Positions 33,701 to 43,101 of a stretch of 64,000 nt of DNA are shown piece by piece. The stretch is from Seminavis robusta (Eukaryota > Bacillariophyta > Bacillariophyceae > Naviculales > Naviculaceae). Position 1 is the stretch's first letter. Every line of letters begins with the position of its first letter. A model generated the notes under the pieces. It worked only from the letters and a program-made list of their open reading frames with translations, did no database searches and was not told the DNA's origin. The stretch spans positions 50,183-114,182 of the forward strand of contig CAICTM010000118.1 in NCBI GenBank assembly GCA_903772945.1. The letters are read 5' to 3'. Both the position numbers and the translations under genes were made by a program.

Positions 33701-34240
33701 TAGCCTGTCACTTCTGTGGCAAGCTCACATACCAGTACTGCAAACTCTGCGACAAGGCACTCCACAAATACCCACAAGATGGCGAGGAGTCATCTTGTTT
33801 CTTCCACTGGCACAACACTGGCGCATTTGGATTGGCAAGAGCAGATTGGCGCATCACCGGCAAGCGGCAGAAAGACTGGAAAATGCCAACCAAAGTGGAG
33901 TTCCAGGATAATGAGAAGGAAATGAAGAGAGTCCATGAGCAATTCAGGGCTCTTAGCAGCAACAACAACCATGGCGGCATTCAAAATAACCAAAATGGCA
34001 ACAACCAAAATGACGGCAACAATGATGAAGACGATGGTGTCGACTGGGGCCGCGTGCTTTGACTGCGTGGCAGTATTCCTGGAAGCACTGCATGGCAGTC
34101 GAAGTCTATTTCTAGCAGTCGGTTTGAGTTAACAGTTACTTGTCTACCTAAATCCTAGTAGTGATTTGCACCTTGATGGCACAGAACTTCCAAGAAGCGC
34201 CGACTGCTGAGCAGTCGATTTTTTCAGCCAAGGCAAAACG
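30732..34240 (+). mobile_element. piggyBac-like DNA transposon, apparently complete
   Basis: The ends are inverted repeats: left CGTTTAGTCCTGGCTGA from 30732, right (reverse complement) CGTTTTGCCTTGGCTGA ending at 34240, 14 of 17 matching. Each is followed inward by a palindrome, TCGACTGCCAGGCAGTCGA on the left and CGACTGCTGAGCAGTCG on the right. Further GACTGC/GCAGTC palindromes sit at about 30939-30957 and 34062-34118, that is, at both subterminal regions. The element is flanked by ATAG on both sides (30728-30731 and 34241-34244), consistent with a 4-bp target duplication, although classical piggyBac uses TTAA. It encloses one intact transposase gene, so it may be autonomous and recent. Confidence 0.7.
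31082..34062 (+). CDS. piggyBac-like transposase (DDE_Tnp_1_7 type)
   Basis: Two exons, 31082..33195 and 33267..34062, with a 71-nt GTTTGT/CAG intron restoring SISYR-SWKYWHSP, give 969 residues. The N-terminal 130 residues are Ser/Arg-rich. The DDD triad can be placed at D465 (GDETSW), D564 (TWDNFFSG) and D691 (GGIDRLD), matching the spacing and context of piggyBac transposases. RRDRLPRGVP corresponds to the conserved Arg/Pro motif after the second Asp. The C-terminus carries a Cys/His cluster, CHFCGKLTYQYCKLCDKALH and following CFFHWH, like the piggyBac zinc finger used in end binding, then an Asn/Asp-rich tail. No stop or frameshift was seen. It catalyses cut-and-paste transposition of the surrounding element. 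Confidence 0.8.
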
Positions 34241-34243
34241 ATA

Positions 34244-34809
34244 GGAACACGTCTCCTCTGGTTTAGAGGCGAGACGGCACTTAAGGCGAGACTGGCCGGG
34301 CGAGAGCGAAAAGGAGAGCCAACGGCTCGGAACGCGCGAGACCGGCCAGGCGAGACTTAAGTGACAGCGAGACTCAACCAGCGGAGACGTGTTCTGTTGG
34401 AACCCGTCGAGAAGCGCGCTTAAGTAAAAACATGTGGCGGTTAAAAAAAGAAAATGTGACCGTTAACAAGTCACTCGCGACATTCCCTTTCTTGACTCGA
34501 GACATGTCTCCAAACTTCAACTTCACGTAGACTCACTACTAGAAGCTACACAGACTGCACTAATTTCTTCGAGACGGGTTCCAATGTTCCAATGGCTTTT
34601 TAAAAGCCTGGCTTTCCTTTAATTGGGAACAAGCCAGCAATCTACTTTGACTGGAACATTGGTTGTACTGATTACTGTATAGTAAAGTCATTGTGGAACA
34701 GAAATGAATGCTGGCTTTAACCCCTTGGATCACTGGCTTCTGTTCCTAGGAACACTGGCATCCGGGCTTTAAAGCCAGTGATCCTAAACCAGAGATCCTT
34801 TCTGTTCCA
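34244..34809. mobile_element. Run of four abutting palindromic (MITE-like) elements with GGAAC/GTTCC ends
   Basis: Four inverted-repeat units tile this stretch. 34244-34396: GGAACACGTCTCC...GGAGACGTGTTCT, with long imperfect arms. 34397-34584: TTGGAACCCGTC...GACGGGTTCCAA. 34581-34662: CCAATGTTCCA...TGGAACATTGG, exact. 34694-34809: TGGAACAGAAA...TTTCTGTTCCA, exact, with an inner exact pair GGATCACTGGCT/AGCCAGTGATCC and a central GTTCCTAGGAAC. None encodes protein. They lie at the right edge of the piggyBac-like element. All could fold into hairpins. Relation to that element is unproven: its terminal repeat is different. Confidence 0.65.
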
Positions 34810-34929
34810 AGTCATAATTAGTTTCAGCAAAATTATTTGTTTTGAAATTTATTTTACCAACCCATTTCAAGCTTTTGCGAGACCTGTTTACCTGGAGGTG
34901 CTGGACCGTCCGTATTGAAATTTCGCATG

Positions 34930-35218
34930 ACTGGAAACGGTTTGAAACAATCCCTTAACTATCTCCTAAATCTTCAAAATCCCTTAAACAATCCCTTATC
35001 AAACAATCCCTTATCAAACAATCCCTTAAGAAAAACTCCCCTAAGCCTTCGAAACAATCCTTTAAGCCTATCGCCATATGCCATGACACAATCCCTTATC
35101 AGGAGCAAACTTTCCCTTATCAAACAGTCCCTTTTATTAACAAACAATTTTTTAAATCTGAAACAATCCCTTAAACAATCCCTTAACAAACAATCCCTTA
35201 AACAATCCCTTACACCTT
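34930..35218. repeat. CCCTTA-rich minisatellite
   Basis: About 15 irregular copies of a 10-15 base unit built on CAATCCCTTA with A-rich spacers (AACAATCCCTTATC, AAACAATCCCTTA). It is open as a frame on both strands only because the unit lacks stops. It lies between the palindrome run and a membrane-protein gene. Confidence 0.85.
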
Positions 35219-35403
35219 CTGGGTTGGTTGGGGCAATTTTAAATCCTGAATCAAAAACGTCGAACCCATGTCGCTCCACCCCACGAAAAATGGACTGGCT
35301 CGAAGAGTACCGAGTAATCTTGAAGTCCTGTGCACGATTCTCATTCCACGAACCACCTTGAGTACTGAATATTGACACTAACCATCTGTCACCTACCCGG
35401 TAC

Positions 35404-36495
35404 ATGCGCATTACAGTGTACACAATCTGCTGGGTTGCTTGCATACCGGTACATACCTGGAAGCTCGAAGCCCAAACGATATCAAATGAATCCTTCCATA
35501 AAAGTTGCTCATACAAGTTCTTGATTACCACAATCACAAAGCATGATGACAGAGCCAACAACAACACTGAATTCCCTTCTGCACTGCTCTACTACAACAT
35601 CTATGCTCCTCAGTATCCTTTCTGGTGTTTCAATTTCCTTGCCTTGATCTGGTGTTTGGGTTGCCTCACTGACTTCCTCCTGGTGAAAACCAAGTCCTTT
35701 GGCATATCCTCCAAGTTCCAAGCCCTGTCACTTGAAAAGAGGCGCAATGTCGTGATCTATATCCTTCAGATCATTCTCACAGCACTGTCGTTGGCCCTGC
35801 AATTAGCAGGGGGCATTGATGTGATCTTCCGATTGGAGGACACCACATCTGAACTCCGCTTCAACATGCTTATGGTTTCCTCACAGGTCATATTTGTACT
35901 GTACATGTGGGAACTTATCTACCGAATCAGTATTGGAACTCCTCTGCTCATCCATCATATCATGACTTGTGTTATGGCTCAGCTCTTTGCATTGTCAATC
36001 TTTGATGCATATGATATGGTGTATGCTCGACTTGCAGTCATCCTCACATGCTATGCTACCACTGAGCAATCTTCCTTTGTGGCACTTCTCTGCTACCGTT
36101 TGGATCTGTTCTCCAAGAGGGTTCAATACAACCTGTTCACAATTGCTGCTATCCAGTCCTTCATTTTCAAGTCTACCATTGCCATCGTTTCCTTGGTGTA
36201 CTTTTGTGTGACCTTTTATATTCAGGGAGAAGCTGATGATCAACCAACCAATTGGAAATGGTTCTGGAAGATCTGCTTCATTCCTTTGGTGATTGTCCTC
36301 TTTGGTGCTCAGGTATACTCAAGCCAAATCTTGTGGACGTTGCGGTCGAAATGCATCTGCGCTGACAACCAAGAGGCTGATGAGGAGAATTCACTTGCGG
36401 GGGATGAATCGAGCAAGAGCACCCAACTATCGAACACGTGCATGGATGAATCAAGACACCATCTTACTGGCATTGAGTTCGAAATCCATGTATAG
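35404..36495 (+). CDS. Multi-pass membrane protein, possibly TLC-like
   Basis: A single exon of 363 residues from the ATG at 35404, the only Met before the middle of the protein, so a spliced 5' end is possible. About seven hydrophobic segments lie between residues 60 and 320 (for example FNFLALIWCLGCL, VVIYILQIILTALSLAL, VIFVLYMWELIY, FIPLVIVLFGAQVY). A His-His pair follows an aromatic/charged helix (YRISIGTPLLIHHIMTC), as in TLC-domain proteins (ceramide synthase, TRAM and relatives), but sequence support is weak. The C-terminal 50 residues are acidic and Ser-rich and probably cytoplasmic. Function is unknown. Confidence 0.6.
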   Translation: MRITVYTICWVACIPVHTWKLEAQTISNESFHKSCSYKFLITTITKHDDRANNNTEFPSALLYYNIYAPQYPFWCFNFLALIWCLGCLTDFLLVKTKSFGISSKFQALSLEKRRNVVIYILQIILTALSLALQLAGGIDVIFRLEDTTSELRFNMLMVSSQVIFVLYMWELIYRISIGTPLLIHHIMTCVMAQLFALSIFDAYDMVYARLAVILTCYATTEQSSFVALLCYRLDLFSKRVQYNLFTIAAIQSFIFKSTIAIVSLVYFCVTFYIQGEADDQPTNWKWFWKICFIPLVIVLFGAQVYSSQILWTLRSKCICADNQEADEENSLAGDESSKSTQLSNTCMDESRHHLTGIEFEIHV

Positions 36496-37606
36496 ATGTA
36501 GTACATGTCAGCGTCTAGTGTATAAAACCACTTTTTTGTTTTCTTCTATCAATGACATGTTTTCCAACCTACCGTACAGGTTGCAGAGCTAGCTAGAGGT
36601 AGCCAACTATGAAATGGAGCGTAACCGGTAGTGTCGCGTCAGTGCCATCTATCTTGTCGTTCAACTGCGCTCGTGTTGTCGTTCAAGAATAGCATTATGA
36701 TGCCGAAAACTGATGCTACGAGATGCTACTGTAGCTATAGCAATCGTAGCCCACACGGCTTCGGTGATGGCATTGGGTTCAGTGGGGATCATAAGTACCG
36801 TAGGTGCGTGAAGCCCATGGACGAGTCAAGAGTACAAAGACTACATCGGTTATAGTAGCGCGATGAAGATCGCCACCCTGGCCCCTTGGCCACTTCCTTG
36901 GACTCAACTCTCGTTGGGCCACTTTCGGCAGGAAACTCGCTATTAATTCCTGGTACCAATAGCAGGGATTTACCTCGGCAGGTAAACTGCCTGAGTTCTC
37001 AACCCCTTTAATGCTATTTCCTATTTCCTATTTCCTATTCCGGTGAAGCCAAAGTATAAGGATAGAGATAGTCATAAGCCAATAAAACTGAACATTGATG
37101 GTTCAATACAAGTTAGGGGTAGGAATAAATCATTAATATTTAATAAGGTTAGTGCAATCAGCACAACAGCACAATAAGCCAGCAGGAGCTGTAAAGGTTA
37201 GAGTTACAATAAGGGAATGGCAGCTGGTAAATTATAGAGTAGCTGGGTGTTGTGCCGGGTGTTGTCGCCAGGGCTAGCTGAATAAAAAGAAGGTTGCAAT
37301 AAGGGAATGAATGATACCTGGCGACAACACCCGACTTGGCTAGCTAGCTTGAAAGATGGGTGCAATCTCGAACATGATCCTCCTTCTTCTATCTGTCTTT
37401 CTGCCGAGGTATCGCAGCTCCCGCTGACTTATTTAAAACAGTAAGTCTGCTAGTACCGGTATATGTAGACTCACACTTGCTCCAACGTAGAACTCTGTTT
37501 CCTCTTCGAACTTAGAACTTCGAACCACAAACCGAAAACCACCAACTGGAACCAACAACCTGACAACCCTCCACACCGCGAGCTTCGTGCTTTTCAACCC
37601 AAACTC
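36496..37606. other. Intergenic region with small repeats
   Basis: No gene is supported. It holds a CTATTTC tandem (about 37014-37040), an inverted repeat (37254-37335) with nearby duplicated CAATAAGGGAATG blocks (about 37207 and 37297), and the 5' region of the NAT gene. Confidence 0.5.
37254..37335. repeat. Inverted repeat, 19-base arms
   Basis: Left arm GCCGGGTGTTGTCGCCAGG (37254-37272) and right arm CCTGGCGACAACACCCGAC (37317-37335) pair with one mismatch across a 44-base loop. The flanks GGCTAGCT repeat on both sides. It could be a short MITE or a structured transcript. Confidence 0.75.
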
Positions 37607-38638
37607 ATGAGGCTACCGGTATCCTTTAGCTTTGCCGCTGTGGCCTCTGTACTCTGTTTCTTTCTCGCTCGGCTTGATCACACATGTACCAGCCACGCCT
37701 TCTCTTCATCCCACCCATCTCCCCATCGTCGATCCGCTTCCAAAACTGCTACTACCACTACATGCTGCAACATGATGTTGGCTGACAAGTACTTTCAACG
37801 TCTCGGATTCACTCCGGAGCAAGCCAAAGTTATATCTTCCAAGCACTGCAAGGACCATCTCGATCAGATTGTCGAGGCGAACTTGAGAAAAATCACTTTT
37901 GACAACCTTTCGCAGCATGGATTGCCCCTGACTGCCAGTATTGATGTGCACCAAACAGCCACCAAAATTTTGGATCATGGACGTGGTGGATTCTGCTTTG
38001 AATTGAATGGATTGTTGGCAGCATTTCTAGAAGAACTTGGTTATACCGTCCAACGATTGCCGGCCATTGTCCATTCCGATGAGAGGAAATTTAATCATCC
38101 CCCCAGTCACGTCATTTTGGTCGTCAGTACTACTAGTGACCCGGACGAAAAATGGTTTGCCGATGTTGGCTTTGGAGAACCCGCCATTCATTCCTTGCGC
38201 TACGAGTTGGATACCGAGCAAACAACTCCCGAAGGAATGACGTCTCGCATCGTTCAAGACGAGGGAAATGTCGTCAATTTGGAATGGAAGAAGGATGGGG
38301 AATGGTTGCCACGGCTCAAATGGGATTTTGAACATCCTGGTCAACCATTAGAAGCATTTCAAAGTGGGCTGGATATTGTGCTGGATGAGTCCAGCATTTT
38401 TCACAAGAAACTCATTGTCTGTCGGATAGACCGAAACGAGAAGGTTTCCTTGGCGGGAAGTCGATTGAAACGAACGTCTCCTCGATTTGGACCTGACGCG
38501 ACTGTCACAGTACAAGATCTGGAAACAACCGAGGCTGCCCAAAAGGCACTGAAGGAAGTTTTCCGTGTACCCAATCCACAGGATTTAGATTTGGAACGAT
38601 CCAAACAAGCGGCCCCAAAAGTGTGGTCGACCATGTAA
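37607..38638 (+). CDS. Arylamine N-acetyltransferase, probably plastid-targeted
   Basis: A single exon of 343 residues. The catalytic triad of the NAT family is intact: Cys130 in RGGFCFELNGLL, His168 in PPSHVILVV and Asp186 in WFADVGFGEP. NATs move an acetyl group from acetyl-CoA to aromatic amines, hydrazines or hydroxylamines through the Cys. The N-terminus is a signal peptide (SFSFAAVASVLCFFLARL) followed by SHA-FSSS and a Ser/Arg-rich, acid-poor stretch. A Phe after the cleavage site is the diatom plastid-import mark (ASA-FAP type). An alternative start at the Met pair MMLADKYF (about residue 56) would give a cytosolic form of usual NAT length. The natural substrate is unknown. Confidence 0.85.
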   Translation: MRLPVSFSFAAVASVLCFFLARLDHTCTSHAFSSSHPSPHRRSASKTATTTTCCNMMLADKYFQRLGFTPEQAKVISSKHCKDHLDQIVEANLRKITFDNLSQHGLPLTASIDVHQTATKILDHGRGGFCFELNGLLAAFLEELGYTVQRLPAIVHSDERKFNHPPSHVILVVSTTSDPDEKWFADVGFGEPAIHSLRYELDTEQTTPEGMTSRIVQDEGNVVNLEWKKDGEWLPRLKWDFEHPGQPLEAFQSGLDIVLDESSIFHKKLIVCRIDRNEKVSLAGSRLKRTSPRFGPDATVTVQDLETTEAAQKALKEVFRVPNPQDLDLERSKQAAPKVWSTM

Positions 38639-38968
38639 ATGATCTTGTATTGTTGAAGCTAACCAAAGTGGACTCCGTCATGGACAAGCGGAAATGACTC
38701 CCTTTACGCGATGCAGATCCTGTCGCGTTGAAATGCCCCTGATGCGATTCGCTGAAGCGCCTTGTCGCTATCATTAGGAAAACAGCAACCTATTGATGAC
38801 TTCCGCTTGGGTCGCAACGGGAAGTACGGACACCGGTCCAGCCATAGAATATGATAGAAGACGGAGACGCCTTTCCATCACTGGGCTAGTATGTACTGTT
38901 TCGTGAATAAGCCTTTTGTTTATTCTTATTTTATTTTGTGGGGATAAGAGACGACACTTTTCATTGGC
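38639..38968. other. Intergenic region between converging genes
   Basis: Shared 3' flank of the NAT and LRR genes. Nothing was recognised in it. Confidence 0.4.
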
Positions 38969-40549
38969 CTATGCCTTCAATGTAGGTGGATCCACGAGAA
39001 GTTCCTTGAGGCAACCACTTTTGCTCATGGCATCCCTTAGTTTGTCCAGCACAGTCTCGGAGAAGTGATTTTCACGAAGGTCCAAACACTTCAATGTGGG
39101 GTGATTGACAATGAGATTGACCAAAGAAGGGGCTGTCTTGTTGGTCAGTCCTGTCCGATACAGGCTGAGCAATTCCAGTGCTGAGTTGCTAGTTGGGACC
39201 ACCAGCCCATTGGCAAGGTCTGAAGCTCCTTCGGAATAAAGCTCTCCGCATCTTCTAAAATCCACCTTCTTCAAGGTGGAGTTGTGCTGGAGGGCCTCGG
39301 CAATGCCATCGGCGTTGTAGGCGGATGGGAAATTACAGTTCACAAGGGTCAATTCTGTCATGGTCTTGTTGTTGCGAATCATATCGGCCACTTTTGAGAT
39401 GTATCGATATACGTCCCAACCAACCACCCCCTTTAGCGTAAACGATGTGACAGTTTTGTTCTCAGTTGCCAGAAACTGAAACAGCTGAGACAAACCTGAT
39501 GTAGTCACCAAGATTGAATCGATGTAGATGCTCTTGACATGACAGTGTGAGTGCTTCATGGCATCCACCATCTTACTCAAATTATCACTGGAAGCCAGAT
39601 CCTGATTCTCCAGATGAATATGAGATAATGCTTTGTCATTGGTCTTGAGACGGCCAATGACTTCCTGAATCACTTTCTGGTCTTCAGCCAGCGATGTACT
39701 GCCTGCAAAGACACTCCCTGTATTGCTCGTGTCAGGGATGTAGCTAGTGTCGGGTTTGGAAATATATGTCAAGTGAGTTTGGCAAAGAGTCGTCGAAACT
39801 AGGTTGGCCTTTTCCCAGAAGATGGCTTCCGCATATTGTGCTTTCTTTGCAAGATCTTTTGTCCTTTCTAGGTTCAATCGATGGACTTCTGAGGATGGCT
39901 TGGAGGCTGAAGCAAACTGTATCGATGCCAAGGCTTCAAAAGCAGATGGCAGAGAACACTTAGATTTGGCTGGCCCAAAGCTTGTGAGAAGCAGTGGTGG
40001 CATCTCCAATACATCCACTCCTGTATTGACACTGCTTGCATTGGTGTTTGTTGTTTTGATCCACGCAGACACGTGGTTGAGAAGGGACGTCACAGCAAGA
40101 CTTGCATAGTGGACTCTGTAGTCATCACCATGCTTTGCAACCTTATCAGGATGAGAACGAAGAAGCATATGCTTGATGGCTTGTTTCAAATTGGCATCTG
40201 AAATTGCTATGAAGCTGTTGTTTGGGAAGACATCACAATAAGCGGACCAGCAGATTTCCTGCATTGGCAGGTAATCAATTTCATCAAAGTCAGCCCCTGT
40301 AGCAAGCCTGCCAGCATATCCTATTCTCATGGCATTGCAAATGATTGCATGATAGATTGTAAGTACCCTTGGTGCTGTGGATTGGTTTGCTGTCATTTTT
40401 CTTTGTTGGTTCTGTTGCTGGTTCGTTAGTTTCAACAGATTTGTGGCAGCAGTTGAGGGGTGGATCGGTGCCTTCTTCCGTCCAGACTTGCATCTGTCAT
40501 ACCGTATCCGGTCGTTCGTGCTTTGAAGGCGATCATCGCTCAGTCCCAT
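38969..40549 (-). CDS. Leucine-rich-repeat protein with a J-like HPDK segment
   Basis: A single exon of 526 residues; the ATG is at 40549. Residues about 130-180 read LKQAIKHMLLRSHPDKVAKH and then a predicted helix, which resembles helix II, the HPD loop and helix III of a DnaJ J domain; the motif is right but the rest is too diverged to be sure. The C-terminal 180 residues are RNase-inhibitor-type LRRs (AEALQHNSTLKKVDFRRC, VNLIVNHPTLKCLDLREN), ending LLVDPPTLKA. If the J-like part is real, it would recruit Hsp70 while the LRR binds a client; this is inference. A decayed paralog lies 11 kb away at 27014-28402 on the opposite strand. Confidence 0.75.
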   Translation of the reverse strand: MGLSDDRLQSTNDRIRYDRCKSGRKKAPIHPSTAATNLLKLTNQQQNQQRKMTANQSTAPRVLTIYHAIICNAMRIGYAGRLATGADFDEIDYLPMQEICWSAYCDVFPNNSFIAISDANLKQAIKHMLLRSHPDKVAKHGDDYRVHYASLAVTSLLNHVSAWIKTTNTNASSVNTGVDVLEMPPLLLTSFGPAKSKCSLPSAFEALASIQFASASKPSSEVHRLNLERTKDLAKKAQYAEAIFWEKANLVSTTLCQTHLTYISKPDTSYIPDTSNTGSVFAGSTSLAEDQKVIQEVIGRLKTNDKALSHIHLENQDLASSDNLSKMVDAMKHSHCHVKSIYIDSILVTTSGLSQLFQFLATENKTVTSFTLKGVVGWDVYRYISKVADMIRNNKTMTELTLVNCNFPSAYNADGIAEALQHNSTLKKVDFRRCGELYSEGASDLANGLVVPTSNSALELLSLYRTGLTNKTAPSLVNLIVNHPTLKCLDLRENHFSETVLDKLRDAMSKSGCLKELLVDPPTLKA

Positions 40550-41573
40550 TTCAAGACTCTAACCGGTTCCCACACTGCGCGGGAGTGGCGCCGTCGCTGC
40601 GGGAGTCGAATCGAGTTGAGTGAGTGACAGTCAGTCAAGTTGGTCCAACCTCTAGAGCTAGCTAGACTATGATCATACTCGTATTCCTTGCTTGAACACG
40701 TAAACAAATAAATGTTTTAGGGGGTTCATTAATTAAAGTATGGAGGTTATCTATTTGACTGAGCCCCGCTGGGCTTATATTAGAGCCACCTACTAGCTAG
40801 CTAGACCTCACTCTGTGATTAGGCAAGGGAAACATCGGCTGTTGGCCTTCATCATTTCTCCCGTCTGAGACCCATTCTCAACGTTGGTACTGAGCATTCG
40901 ATATCCAAAAATAAATCGTTGGCTCTTTGAGAAAGACCCCAAAAGGATAGGTGAATCAAAGGACTGACTCCGAGCACAAACGAAAAAGTGGTTTGTTGGC
41001 CTTTGCAGCGGGCTGTGGAGTTGCTGGCTTTTTCCGCTACGGTACAGTACGATCCCCGCAAAGAGCCACCATCCTCCACTCAGTCAGGCGTCAGGCGACG
41101 TGCTGGTGATTCGATTCCTGACAAGTGCCGAAAACAACGCAACAAGCGAACTTTGAGGAGATCGCGAAAGTGTGGGCGGTCTGAGCCGGGCTTGGGCGGA
41201 ATAAGCCAAGACGGGACAAACATGACAAACACTACAAGGGGGGTCCAAAGGACACGATACAACGAACGCGGTGCTGAAGATGACCCGCCATCGATCTTAG
41301 TTGGGAGGAATTTTATTAGGAGGGACGTTGCATCATTGGCTAGTTAGGATCTGCAAAATGGTGCACCATCATTTTTCAAATTTCCCAAAAACGGGGAACC
41401 CAAGAAGCAGAAGCAAGCACAAAACCGGGGTTTTGCTTCAAGACCAAAACCTGTCTTAGGTCGTAGAACCCTCCTGCTCCTTAGTCAGTGTATTGTCATT
41501 TCGTTTTATTTTGCTTTATCCATTGTTGTCACCGATGTTGTCGTTGTTCTGTCTATGCGGTACTGTACCTATC
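40550..41573. other. Intergenic region
   Basis: A 1-kb gap with AGCTAGCTAG clusters near 40655 and 40795, TTAATTAA near 40730, and short frames without domains. No gene is supported. Confidence 0.45.
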
Positions 41574-42228
41574 TTACGGATAATTGTCTTCAAAAATCCA
41601 GCGATGTTCTTCTCGTGCCAACCGTTCTTCTTCCGGTGTGAGTTCCGGTAGATTGAGGATGAGTCGAATTTCTTCGGCGGATTTTCCATTCAATTGAAAT
41701 GTCACTTTGAGGCATGCCAAGTCCAAGAGAGGCTTGATCCCCATGTAATTGGCTGCTGTCAAGAGTTCAAACAGCATTTCTTGACTCATATTGTCATCTG
41801 CCACAAAGTTTTGGTACCATTGTTGGGGCATGACCTGCACACAAAATAAAACAATGCAAATTCACGACACAGTGAGAAAATCATCTGAATCAAATCCCAC
41901 AAACATAAAGGCAAGCCTCTGGACCATCCATCATCTCTCTTACCTCCTCAAACGAATTTCCTCCCAACGGCGTTGGAATTTCCGTCATGGGTTCTTCATC
42001 GTGATGTTTGAGGAAATCGACCACTTTGGCCAAACAATCGCACGAGACTCGAATGACATCGACTTCTCGTTGTTCCTTATTGCGTTGGTCGTCGTCGTCG
42101 TCGTCTTCATTCTCATCCAACGAATCTCGCACCAGTTCCGCCACTTCGGCCGCTTCAATCGGCAAGAAAAATTCCGAGCCCTCGGCAGATCGGAGCAAGA
42201 CCATTTCGCGTTTTGCTTCGCTTGTCAT
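41574..42228 (-). CDS. SKP1: SKP1, adaptor subunit of SCF ubiquitin ligases
   Basis: Exons 42228..41944 and 41834..41574, joined by a 109-nt GTAAGA/CAG intron, give 181 residues. The first exon is the POZ-like half (VLLRSAEGSEFFLPIEAAEV) ending in FLKHH and GGNSFEE. The second starts VMPQQWYQNFVA and contains the highly conserved LLTAANYMGIKPLLDLACLK, then NLPELTPEEE and HRWIFEDN, the F-box-binding C-terminus. SKP1 bridges Cullin-1 and F-box proteins. An acidic loop (DENEDDDDDDQ) of variable length in the family is present. The frame is open upstream for about 130 codons, but the Met at 42228 gives the standard SKP1 N-terminus and was chosen. Confidence 0.93.
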
Positions 42229-43101
42229 GGCTGTACGGTACAGTAGCGTCTTGCTTCGTTTTGCTTTGCTTCGTGTTGATCTCAAAGAGGAAGGGATGAG
42301 ATCGTTGTCTGTGACTGTCACCCTTGGCGGCTCTCTGCTTGGTTTGCCGTTTGGATTCACGACTGTGTCTTCAGTCGTTGCTCCATGGGACTGGCAACGG
42401 AAACTCACTATCAGTGTTATTCCGTGCTCCTTGAGTGTTGGCATTCCAACAATTTTGGTATCCATGTACAACAACCATGGTCTGACTGGTTCCATTTCTT
42501 CAAAGCTCCAAAAGCTGGAGTCAATCAACTTACTTGGATGCATCTTCCCTTGGTGGAGCGCTACCGGTACCACCGGTACCTTCGGAACTTGTCTGACTCT
42601 AGGACCCCCAGGACTGAACGCAGCCAGCAATCGCGGCTGGCCCGCTCGCTAAATAAATAGCAACGGTTTTGGCCCGAACATCAAGTCTAGCTAAGCATGA
42701 TCCAATTATTTTTAAAATGTGTCCCCGCGACACGGCAAGGGCAGGTTCAGCTGTAGATAACTATGTAGTTGCTGACCCCGCCTGAGTGGTGTCGCGAGGA
42801 GAAGTTTTGACTGAGATAGGTGTCATCTTAGCAAGGGCGTTTTTGGGCACCTTCACCGGACAACCTGAACTCTAAACCATCGAGTAAATGTGCTATTTTC
42901 TAAGAAGACTTAGAGGGCTGTCGTACCATGACATCATGAGATGCAAACCCTCACATTTTCTTGAGTATCGAAACACATCGGAATGAGAGAGAGCCAACGG
43001 AATGCTCTTGTTGGATGGCGACCTTTGGTTTGCGTTTCGTTTCCGTGGAATGTCGAACGAAGCAATGAATAAGCAGTTTAACCAAAAGAAGAGAGGCAAC
43101 A
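42229..43101. other. Divergent intergenic region
   Basis: Promoter side of SKP1 (-) and left flank of the transposase-like gene (+). It has a GCTACCGGTACCACCGGTACC palindrome cluster near 42560-42580. No gene was seen. No clear terminal repeat of the following element could be fixed. Confidence 0.4.

Noticed and set aside
30688-34445. TTAA target sites as piggyBac boundaries
   Set aside because: TTAA occurs near both sides (for example 30689 and 34127), but the terminal inverted repeats end at 30732 and 34240 where the flanks are ATAG, so TTAA boundaries were not adopted.
34930-35218. CRISPR array or telomere-like repeat
   Set aside because: Units are too short and irregular for CRISPR and the context is eukaryotic. 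CCCTTA differs from the CCCTAA telomere unit.
42229-42630. N-terminal extension of about 130 residues on SKP1
   Set aside because: The frame is open upstream, but SKP1 proteins begin near the chosen Met and the extra stretch is Arg/Pro/Ser-rich without any match. It is kept as 5' flank.
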